A stretch of 14,777 nucleotides of DNA from an uncultured Oscillospiraceae bacterium (GTDB lineage: Bacteria; Bacillota; Clostridia; Oscillospirales; Acutalibacteraceae): positions 1-14,777 of the forward strand of contig CABSLQ010000067.1 of the NCBI GenBank assembly GCA_902478605.1, given 5' to 3'. A model generated the notes under the pieces. The model worked only from the letters and a program-made list of their open reading frames with translations, did no database searches and was not told where the DNA came from. The position numbers and the translations under genes were made by a program. Below, piece by piece: positions 5,944 to 12,412 of this stretch. The first letter of the stretch is position 1. Each line of letters starts with the position of its first letter.

Positions 5944-6012
5944 ATCTTTTCTGCCGCATGGAAAAGCACAAAACCGCCGGGGGGAATTTCTCCTTTTTCA
6001 AACTTTTATCTA

Positions 6013-6041
6013 TTCCACTTACCGCCGATTTATGCTAGAAT
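6013..6041 (+). promoter_or_regulatory. purL promoter, extended -10 type
   Basis: An extended -10, TGC followed by TAGAAT (6036-6041), with a weak -35 TTCCAC (6013-6018) at 17 bases. The predicted start near 6048 leaves a leader of about 93 bases that contains the folded element at 6060-6132. Confidence 0.6.
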
Positions 6042-6059
6042 AGAGGCATATGTTGGATG

Positions 6060-6132
6060 CCATAGGGAATCCTAGCGTTTAGGCGGTGAATTCGGTGCCG
6101 GCACACGGCACCATTCCCGTGGAAAGGAATGG
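6060..6132 (+). promoter_or_regulatory. Candidate riboswitch-like leader of purL
   Basis: Seen directly: P1 GGGAAT (6065-6070) pairs with ATTCCC (6113-6118), extended by CCA (6060-6062) with TGG (6120-6122). P2 is CCTA/TAGG (6071-6074, 6080-6083) with loop GCGTT, and P3 is GGTGCCG/CGGCACC (6094-6100, 6106-6112) with loop GCACA. P2 and P3 abut P1 without linkers and are separated from each other by ten bases, making a compact three-way junction. A competing hairpin, CCATTCC (6111-6117) with GGAATGG (6126-6132), uses the right arm of P1 and covers AGGA of the ribosome binding site. Inference: P1 formation would free the site and turn PurL translation on. The layout does not match the purine, ZTP, THF or PRPP riboswitches as I know them. 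It could also be a protein-binding leader or coincidence. Confidence 0.5.
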
Positions 6133-6140
6133 TTAAGACA

Positions 6141-9100
6141 ATGGCGAATGTAATCCGGGTGTTTGTGGAAAAGCGGGAGGGCTTCGACGTCGAGGCCCGG
6201 CACATGCTTGCCGATTTGCGGGATAATCTCGGCATGACGCAGATTCATTCGCTGCGTCTGCTTAACCGCTATGACGTGGAGGGCATTACGCCGGAGGAGT
6301 TCGAGCAGGCCCGCGGCATCGTGTTTTCCGAGCCCAACGCGGACGACGTCTACGACGAGCAGTTTACGCCCGGCCCGAATGCGCGCGTGTTCGCGATGGA
6401 ATATCTGCCCGGCCAGTACGACCAGCGGGCCGATTCTGCCGCCCAGTGCGTGCAGCTGCTCACCGGCGGAGAGCGTCCCCGTGTGCTGACCGCCCGGGTC
6501 ATCTGCCTCGAAGGCACGCTGACCGACGAGGAATTCGCCCGGGTGCAGGCTTATCTTATCAACCCGGTGGAATCCCGCATCGCTTCGCTGGACAAGCCCG
6601 AAACGCTCGATCTGACCGCCGCCGTACCGGAAAATGTGGCCCGCGTGACCGGGTTCATCTCCATGAGCGAAGAGGCGATCGAAGCCTATTGGAAGGAGAT
6701 GGGCTTCGCCATGTCGGCGGCCGATCTGCGCTTCTGCCGCGACTATTTCCGCGATGAGGAAAAGCGTGACCCCACCATCACCGAGCTCAAGGTCATCGAC
6801 ACCTACTGGTCGGACCATTGCCGGCATACCACCTTCCTGACCCGCCTCGACAAAATCGAGGTGGAGCAGGGCGATTTGTCCGCCGCCATTGAGGAGGCAC
6901 TGGCCGCCTATTATGCCGCCCGCGAGGAGGTTTACGGCGAGCGCCTGGGCCAAAAGAACGTCTGTCTGATGGATATAGCGACCATGGGCATGCGCCTGCT
7001 CAAAAAGCAGGGCAAAATCCCCGATCTGGATGAATCGGATGAGATCAATGCCTGTTCCATCGAGGTGCCTGTCACCATCGACGGAAAAGAAGAAAGATGG
7101 CTGGTGCAGTTTAAGAACGAAACGCACAACCACCCCACCGAAATCGAGCCCTTCGGCGGCGCGGCAACCTGCCTGGGCGGGGCGATCCGCGATCCGCTTT
7201 CCGGCCGCGCGTACGTCTATCAGGCCATGCGCGTCACGGGCAGCGGCGACCCCCGCCTGAGCCTGGCCGACACGCTGGAGGGGAAGCTGCCCACCCGTAA
7301 AATCACCACGGGCGCGGCCGCCGGCTATTCCTCCTACGGCAACCAGATCGGCCTGGCGACCGGGCAGGTGCAGGAGCTGTACGACCCCGGCTATGTCGCC
7401 AAGCGCATGGAAATCGGCGCGGTGGTGGGCGCCTCGCCCAAGGAGAACGTGGTGCGCGGCGTGCCCGCGCCGGGCGATATCATCGTGCTGCTCGGCGGCC
7501 GCACCGGCCGCGACGGATGCGGCGGAGCGACCGGCTCCTCCAAAGCGCACACGTCGGAATCGATCGACACCTGCGGCGCGGAGGTTCAGAAGGGCAACCC
7601 GCCCACCGAGCGCAAGATCCAGCGTCTGTTCCGCGATCCGGCGGTCAGCCGGCTCATCAAGCGCTGCAACGATTTCGGCGCGGGCGGCGTGTGCGTTGCC
7701 ATCGGGGAGCTGGCCCCCGGGCTGCGCATCGATTTGGATAAGGTACCGAAAAAATACGACGGCCTTGACGGCACCGAGCTGGCGATTTCCGAGTCGCAGG
7801 AACGCATGGCCGTCGTGCTGGCCCCCGGCGATGTGGACGCCTTCATCGCGGCGGCCGGCGAGGAAAATCTCGAAGCGACGGCGGTGGCCGTTGTCACGGC
7901 GGAGCCCCGCCTGCATATGGAGTGGCGCGGGGACGTCGTGGTGGATATCAGCCGCTCCTTCCTTGACACCAACGGCGTAACCCAGACGGCGGCGGCGCGC
8001 ATAACGGCGCCCGATCCGGCCGCCGATTACCGTACGGCGATTCCCGCCGGGCTGGCGGTCATTCCGCTGGCCGAAGCGTTCCGTGAAAACCTGAAGCGCC
8101 TGGAGGTCGCCTGCCAGAAGGGACTGGTGGAGCGGTTCGATGCGAGCATCGGCGCCGCCACGGTCAACATGCCCTTTGCCGGCCAATACCAGATGACCCC
8201 GGAGGAAGGCATGGTGGCCAAGCTGCCCGTCCTGCACGGCGAAACGGACGATGCGACCGCCATGACCTTCGGCGGTATTCCGGGCATCTCCCGGTGGAGC
8301 CCCTTCCACGGTGCGGCTTATGCGGTGGTGCTGTCGCTCGCGAAGCTCGCGGCCATGGGGGCCGACCCGCTTGCCGCCCGCCTGACCTTCCAGGAATATT
8401 TCGAGCGCCTCCGCGATGTGCCGGAGCGGTGGGGCAAGCCCGCCGCCGCCCTGCTCGGCGCCTTCCTCGCGCAGAAGGAACTGGGCGTTCCTTCCATCGG
8501 CGGCAAGGACTCCATGTCGGGCAGCTTCAATGAGCTGGACGTGCCGCCCACCCTCGTGAGCTTTGCCCTGAGCATGACCAAAGCCTCCCACACCGGTTCC
8601 GCCGCCTTCCGCAAGGCGGGCTCGCTGGTGGCCTTCCTGCCCCTGCCGGTGGACGGCAGCACCCACCTGCCCGACTGGCCCCGTGTCCGGGTGCTGTTCG
8701 ATGAGGTGGCCAAGCTGGTGCAGTTCGGCGTGATCACCGCCGCGTCGGTGGTGCGCGAGGGCGGCATGGCCGCGGCGGTCGCCCGCATGTGCTTCGGCAA
8801 CAAGGTGGGCTTTGCCTTTAACCGCAGCATCGATCGCACCGCCCTGTTCGCCCCGCTGGCCGGCTCGCTGGTGGTGGAGCTCAAGGAAGGGGATATGTGC
8901 CTCGAGGGCTTGGATTACCGGCTGATCGGTACCACCATCGAGGAATCGGCCATCGTTCTCGAAGGAGAGGAGCTCGACCTCGAGGAACTGATCGCCGACT
9001 GGATGGAGCCGCTCGAAGCGGTCTTCCCCAACCGGCCGGCGGAGAAGCCCAAGATGACCCCGGACGTGCCGCTGTACACGCTGCGCAGCGGGATGGCCCC

Positions 9101-9914
9101 CGCAACGCGGGCGGCGCGGCCCCGCGTGTTTATCCCGGTTTTCCCCGGTACCAACACCGAATACGATACGGCCCGTGCCTTTGAACGGGCGGGCGGCGAG
9201 CCCGAAGTGCTTGTGGTGAAAAACCTGACGCCGGCGGGCATTGAAGAGACCATCCAGCGCATGGAAGCGGCCATTCGCCGCGCACAGATTGTCATGCTGC
9301 CCGGCGGGTTCTCGGGCGGCGACGAGCCGGACGGGTCGGGCAAGTTCCTCGCCACCACCTTCCGCAACCCCCGCCTGGCCGACGCGATTGCCGATCTGCT
9401 GGAACAGCGGGACGGCCTGATGCTCGGCATCTGCAACGGCTTCCAGGCGCTGATTAAGCTCGGACTGGTGCCCTACGGCCGGATTCAGGCCATTTCCGAT
9501 ACCGACCCGACCCTCACCTTCAACACGCTTGGCCGGCACGTCAGCCGCATGGTCTATACCCGTGTCGCCTCCATCAAGTCGCCGTGGCTTGCGGGCTGCG
9601 CGGCGGGTGAAATCCACTGCGTCCCCGTGTCCCACGGTGAAGGGCGGTTCTATGCCAACGAAGCCACGATGAAAGAACTCATCGCCAACGGCCAGGTGGC
9701 GACCCAGTACGTCGATCCGGACGGTAACCCCTCGGGCGATATTCTGTGGAATCCCAACGGTTCCGTCTGCGCGGTGGAAGGCATCACCTCCCCCGACGGC
9801 CGCGTGCTGGGCAAAATGGGGCACAGCGAACGCAGCGGCGAGGAAGTCTACCGCAATGTGCCGGGCGAAAAGGACCAGAAGCTGTTCCGCAGCGGCGTGC
9901 AGTATTTTGCGTAA
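6141..9914 (+). CDS. purL: Phosphoribosylformylglycinamidine synthase, single-chain clostridial type
   Basis: A 1257-residue enzyme of purine synthesis that converts FGAR, glutamine and ATP to FGAM in the cytoplasm. It fuses the parts that are separate PurS, PurL and PurQ in Bacillus. An N-terminal PurS-like part comes first (IRVFVEKREGFDVEAR). The synthetase follows, with YWSDHCRHTTF (His226, His229) and KNETHNHPTEIEPFGGAAT. The C-terminal class I glutaminase starts near RVFIPVFPGTNTEYD, with nucleophile Cys1098 in GICNGFQ, then His1165 and Glu1167 in SHGEGRF. All key residues are present and the length fits this clade. ATG 6141 (MANVIRVF) is preferred, with GGAAAGGA 12 bases upstream. ATG 6129 abuts that site, so it is less likely. 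The gene stands alone rather than in a pur operon, has its own promoter, a foldable leader at 6060-6132, and a terminator at 9927-9966. Confidence 0.98.
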   Translation: MANVIRVFVEKREGFDVEARHMLADLRDNLGMTQIHSLRLLNRYDVEGITPEEFEQARGIVFSEPNADDVYDEQFTPGPNARVFAMEYLPGQYDQRADSAAQCVQLLTGGERPRVLTARVICLEGTLTDEEFARVQAYLINPVESRIASLDKPETLDLTAAVPENVARVTGFISMSEEAIEAYWKEMGFAMSAADLRFCRDYFRDEEKRDPTITELKVIDTYWSDHCRHTTFLTRLDKIEVEQGDLSAAIEEALAAYYAAREEVYGERLGQKNVCLMDIATMGMRLLKKQGKIPDLDESDEINACSIEVPVTIDGKEERWLVQFKNETHNHPTEIEPFGGAATCLGGAIRDPLSGRAYVYQAMRVTGSGDPRLSLADTLEGKLPTRKITTGAAAGYSSYGNQIGLATGQVQELYDPGYVAKRMEIGAVVGASPKENVVRGVPAPGDIIVLLGGRTGRDGCGGATGSSKAHTSESIDTCGAEVQKGNPPTERKIQRLFRDPAVSRLIKRCNDFGAGGVCVAIGELAPGLRIDLDKVPKKYDGLDGTELAISESQERMAVVLAPGDVDAFIAAAGEENLEATAVAVVTAEPRLHMEWRGDVVVDISRSFLDTNGVTQTAAARITAPDPAADYRTAIPAGLAVIPLAEAFRENLKRLEVACQKGLVERFDASIGAATVNMPFAGQYQMTPEEGMVAKLPVLHGETDDATAMTFGGIPGISRWSPFHGAAYAVVLSLAKLAAMGADPLAARLTFQEYFERLRDVPERWGKPAAALLGAFLAQKELGVPSIGGKDSMSGSFNELDVPPTLVSFALSMTKASHTGSAAFRKAGSLVAFLPLPVDGSTHLPDWPRVRVLFDEVAKLVQFGVITAASVVREGGMAAAVARMCFGNKVGFAFNRSIDRTALFAPLAGSLVVELKEGDMCLEGLDYRLIGTTIEESAIVLEGEELDLEELIADWMEPLEAVFPNRPAEKPKMTPDVPLYTLRSGMAPATRAARPRVFIPVFPGTNTEYDTARAFERAGGEPEVLVVKNLTPAGIEETIQRMEAAIRRAQIVMLPGGFSGGDEPDGSGKFLATTFRNPRLADAIADLLEQRDGLMLGICNGFQALIKLGLVPYGRIQAISDTDPTLTFNTLGRHVSRMVYTRVASIKSPWLAGCAAGEIHCVPVSHGEGRFYANEATMKELIANGQVATQYVDPDGNPSGDILWNPNGSVCAVEGITSPDGRVLGKMGHSERSGEEVYRNVPGEKDQKLFRSGVQYFA

Positions 9915-9926
9915 GCTGTAAAAACA

Positions 9927-9966
9927 AAGGGGCATCCGCCTTTATTTGGCGGCTGCCCCTTCTTTT
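9927..9966 (+). terminator. Terminator of purL
   Basis: An 8-bp stem AAGGGGCA/TGCCCCTT (9927-9934, 9954-9961), one mismatch, then CCGCC/GGCGG, around a TTTATTT loop, followed by CTTTTG. It starts 12 bases after the purL stop. Confidence 0.85.
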
Positions 9967-9993
9967 GCTTTTCGGAATGCGCTTGGCATGGCC

Positions 9994-10022
9994 TTGTAAT
10001 CTGAAACAGGTTACGATATACT
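9994..10022 (+). promoter_or_regulatory. Promoter before the small HTH gene
   Basis: TTGTAA (9994-9999) and TATACT (10017-10022) with a 17-base spacer. A strong ribosome binding site GGAGGTGA follows at 10037-10044, but no ATG, GTG or TTG lies at the right distance in the HTH frame. Confidence 0.5.
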
Positions 10023-10077
10023 ACCCTGTATAGCCCGGAGGTGACGGCGCATCCGCGACTTACGGGAAGACCGGGAA

Positions 10078-10266
10078 TTGACACAAAAACAGGTGGGGGA
10101 CATGCTGGGCATGTCACAGGCCGGCTATTCCCAATGGGAGACGGGTGAAAACGACATCCCGGCGCAGATTCGGATCCGTCCGGCGGATTTTTATCAAACA
10201 TCGGTGGACTATCGGTTTGGCAGGGCGGACGTCTATACCCCGTATCCCGGCAGGCACAAGCCATAG
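10078..10266 (+). CDS. Small XRE-family HTH protein, probably decayed
   Basis: The frame encodes an XRE-type helix-turn-helix: RIRDLREDRELTQKQVGDM, then LGMSQAGYSQWETGENDIP, a DFYQTSVDY segment and a short tail. The reading frame is open from 10045. The first usual start codon is TTG 10078, which would drop helix 1 (RIRDLREDRE) and yield only 62 residues. The excellent Shine-Dalgarno at 10037-10044 instead points to about 10048-10053, where the codons are CGC and ATC, so the start codon seems lost or is the rare ATC. Later positions that are hydrophobic in the family carry Arg or Pro (IRIRPADFY where ILIRLADFY is usual, DYRFGRAD where DYLLGRTD is usual). Promoter and terminator are intact. 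A recently decayed stand-alone repressor is the best reading; a true short protein is possible. Confidence 0.5.
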   Translation: MTQKQVGDMLGMSQAGYSQWETGENDIPAQIRIRPADFYQTSVDYRFGRADVYTPYPGRHKP

Positions 10267-10273
10267 GAACCCG

Positions 10274-10305
10274 AGCAGACGAAAAATTTTTCGTCTGCTT
10301 TTTTT
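10274..10305 (+). terminator. Terminator after the small HTH gene
   Basis: A perfect 13-bp palindrome, AGCAGACGAAAAA (10274-10286) with its complement (10287-10299), followed by a T-run to 10305. It starts 8 bases after the stop codon. The core may also work leftward because of its A-run. Confidence 0.85.
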
Positions 10306-10314
10306 ACTGCTGGG

Positions 10315-10343
10315 TTTTCTTTTTTTGCGGGATATGCTACTAT
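10315..10343 (+). promoter_or_regulatory. Promoter of the hydrolase-acyltransferase operon, extended -10
   Basis: Extended -10 TGC followed by TACTAT (10338-10343). The -35 position (TTTTCT, 10315-10320) is weak. The arrangement TATGC before the hexamer is the same as at purL. The start would fall near 10350, about 40 bases before the ATG. Confidence 0.5.
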
Positions 10344-10390
10344 TTGATGAGAATACGACACTATATGGGTGGAAGAGGAGGAAATGCCGT

Positions 10391-11224
10391 ATGCGACGCC
10401 GGATGGCGGCGGCTTTGGTCACACTGCTCTGCCTGGTTGCCTTGAGCGGCTGTCAGACGGAGGTGGGCGAAGGCCTGACCGTGACGGTGCTGGATGTGGG
10501 AAAAGCAGACTGCATCGTGGTGCAGGAAATGGCCGGCGGTACGCTGATCGTTGACACCGGCACCGAAGAGAGCGCCGATACCATGCTTTCGTTTTTGGAC
10601 AGGCAGGGAATCGAAAAGGTGGACCTGCTGATTCTCACGCACATGGATAAGGATCACATCGGCGGGGCGGCCGCCCTTCTCGAAGCGATGCCGGTGGAGC
10701 GGGTGCTGCAGGCGAACTACGATAAGGACAGCGACGAATCCGCCGCCTACTATGCGGCGCTTGCCCAGGCGGAACGGACGCCGGAACGGCTGTCCCAAAC
10801 GACGGAGCTTTCGCTCGGCAAAGCGGAAATCCGTGTGATACCGGGCCGGCAGGACACGTATGAGCAGTCCAACGACTATTCGCTCATGACCGAACTGCAA
10901 TACGGAACGCGCCGGTTTCTGTTCGCGGGCGATGCCGAGCGGGAACGCCTGCAGGAATACCTGGATGAAACGCCCCAGCAATTTGATTTCCTTAAGGTGC
11001 CCCATCACGGCGGCAAGGAGAAGAACAGCGCGCTCTTTTTTGCCGCGGTTTCGCCGGCTTACGCCGTTATCACCTGCTCGCAGGAGGAGCCGGCGGACGA
11101 AGAGGTGCTGGCCCTGCTCAAGCAGACAGGGGCCCGGGTGTATCAAACAGTTGACGGTACGGTCACGGCGCGGTGCGACGGCCGCGGCCTTGCCGTGCAG
11201 CAGACACAGGAGGACAACACATGA
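10391..11224 (+). CDS. Lipoprotein with ComEC-like metallo-beta-lactamase fold
   Basis: A 277-residue protein. MRRRMAAALVTLLCLVALSGC is a lipoprotein signal with lipobox LSGC, so Cys21 would be lipidated and the enzyme anchored outside the membrane. The rest is a metallo-beta-lactamase-fold hydrolase of the type found in the C-terminal part of ComEC. LDVGKADCIVV and LIVDTG precede the metal motif THMDKDHIGG (His84, Asp86, Asp88, His89), FAGDAE (Asp181) follows, and VPHHGG (His205, His206) ends the core. Two-metal binding is expected. The substrate is unknown; phosphodiester or phospholipid bonds are possible for this group. ATG 10391 is chosen because GAGGAGGAA lies 8 bases upstream and the signal peptide starts there. 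The stop overlaps the next start (ATGA), so it is translationally coupled to a membrane acyltransferase, which suggests a shared role at the cell envelope. Confidence 0.88.
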   Translation: MRRRMAAALVTLLCLVALSGCQTEVGEGLTVTVLDVGKADCIVVQEMAGGTLIVDTGTEESADTMLSFLDRQGIEKVDLLILTHMDKDHIGGAAALLEAMPVERVLQANYDKDSDESAAYYAALAQAERTPERLSQTTELSLGKAEIRVIPGRQDTYEQSNDYSLMTELQYGTRRFLFAGDAERERLQEYLDETPQQFDFLKVPHHGGKEKNSALFFAAVSPAYAVITCSQEEPADEEVLALLKQTGARVYQTVDGTVTARCDGRGLAVQQTQEDNT

Positions 11225-12306
11225 CGACAGAAAAAAGGACACCCGCCGCCGGTGAACGGATCGGCTATTACGATGCGCTGCGCGTGGCGGCCATGATCGG
11301 CGTGATTCTGATCCATGTATGCGCGCAGGCGGCCACCGACCTGGCCGCTGAAGGGCAGGCGCTGGGCATCGGATGGCATGCGGCCAATCTGCTCGATTCG
11401 CTCGGCCGGTTTGCGGTGCCGGTGTACCTGATGATCACGGGGGGGCTGCTTCTCGGGAAGCCAAGCGCGCCCTCCGTGGTTTTCCGCAAGCGCATCCCGC
11501 GCGTGGCGGTGCCCCTCCTGTTCTGGACGGTGGCGTATCTGGTTTTACAGGCCGCAACGGTACCGGATTATGATTGGAAGGGGGCGGTGCTCGGCATCGT
11601 GGGCAAGCCCGCGGAAATCCACTTGTGGTATCTGTATGCCCTCATCGCGATCTATCTGCTGCTGCCCTTTCTGCAGCTGCTGGTACGCCATGCGCCGCGC
11701 CGTATATTGTGGTATGGCATCGTGCTGTGGCTGCTGTTCAGCTGCTTTTGGCGGGCGGCGGCCGGCCTGATTCCGGCGCTGGAGCTGTCCGACTATGCGA
11801 ACCTTGACATGCTCGGCGGCTATCTCGGTTATGTACTGCTCGGCTGGCTGCTGTCCACGCAGGAACGCCTGCCGAGTCAAAAGCTGTGCGTCGCGGCGGT
11901 GATCCTGGGCGTCGGTATCACCGCGGCCGGGACCTGGCTGATGACCTGGCGGGCCGGGGAACTCAACGGCGTGTTTTATCAGTATTTTATGCCCAATGTG
12001 GTATTGGCGGCCGCCGGCGTGTTCTGCCTTTTCCGGCGGCGAACGGCGGGCTCCGGGGCCTGGCTGCGGCGGCTGTCAGGGCTGTCCTTTGGGGTGTACC
12101 TCGTGCATGAGGTGTTTCTTCGTCTGCTGAACCCGGTGTTTGCGCCGCTTCTCCGCGCACCGGGGGCGGGCGCCCAGGTGGGCGGCATGCTGCTGCTTTG
12201 CGCCGCGGTGCTGCTGCTGTCGCTGGCGGCCTCCTGGATTTTTTCCCGTATACCGGGTGTCCGCTTTCTGACGCTGGGCGAAAAGAGCGCGCCGCGCAGA
12301 AAGTAA
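11221..12306 (+). CDS. Membrane acyltransferase, acyltransferase 3 family
   Basis: A 361-residue integral membrane protein with roughly ten hydrophobic segments. The N-terminus YYDALRVAAMIGVILIHVC contains the family's conserved Arg (21) and membrane-embedded His (32) of acyltransferase 3 (OafA, WecH-like) proteins. They move acetyl or other acyl groups from the cytoplasm onto sugars, peptidoglycan, teichoic acids or exopolysaccharides. Later GRFAVPVYLMITGGLLL, LWYLYALIAIYLLLP and LSGLSFGVYLVHEVFLRL are typical. There is no extra SGNH esterase domain. ATG 11221 overlaps the preceding stop by four bases (ATGA) and gives MTTEKRTPAAG before the first helix. An in-frame extension upstream lies wholly in the hydrolase gene. 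The acceptor is unknown. The pairing with an outside lipoprotein hydrolase hints at envelope modification. Confidence 0.88.
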   Translation: MTTEKRTPAAGERIGYYDALRVAAMIGVILIHVCAQAATDLAAEGQALGIGWHAANLLDSLGRFAVPVYLMITGGLLLGKPSAPSVVFRKRIPRVAVPLLFWTVAYLVLQAATVPDYDWKGAVLGIVGKPAEIHLWYLYALIAIYLLLPFLQLLVRHAPRRILWYGIVLWLLFSCFWRAAAGLIPALELSDYANLDMLGGYLGYVLLGWLLSTQERLPSQKLCVAAVILGVGITAAGTWLMTWRAGELNGVFYQYFMPNVVLAAAGVFCLFRRRTAGSGAWLRRLSGLSFGVYLVHEVFLRLLNPVFAPLLRAPGAGAQVGGMLLLCAAVLLLSLAASWIFSRIPGVRFLTLGEKSAPRRK

Positions 12307-12316
12307 GCGCCTGGCA

Positions 12317-12345
12317 TTGCCTTTCGGCTGAAAATATGGTATTCT
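12317..12345 (+). promoter_or_regulatory. Promoter of the surface-protein gene, extended -10
   Basis: TTGCCT (12317-12322) and TATTCT (12340-12345) with a 17-base spacer and an extended -10 (TGG). It starts 11 bases after the acyltransferase stop, with no terminator between, so read-through is also possible. The start would be near 12352, about 60 bases before the ATG. Confidence 0.55.
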
Positions 12346-12412
12346 TATATTCTACGAGCTTTATGTGCGAATTCTGATTTTACAGGATATAGGGAAAGGA
12401 ACGGCAAACCAT

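Noticed and set aside
6060..6132. Assigning the purL leader to a known riboswitch (purine, ZTP, THF, PRPP)
   Set aside because: Purine riboswitches need linkers at P1 that are absent here. The ZTP and PRPP motifs are not seen. GCGTT and GGTGAAT resemble bits of the THF motif, but the stem order does not fit.
6072..9935. An unbroken minus-strand frame of nearly 1290 codons across purL
   Set aside because: It is antisense to a fully convincing purL with all catalytic motifs, rich in Gly, Arg, His and Ala, with no domain or ribosome site. It is a by-product of high GC at third codon positions.
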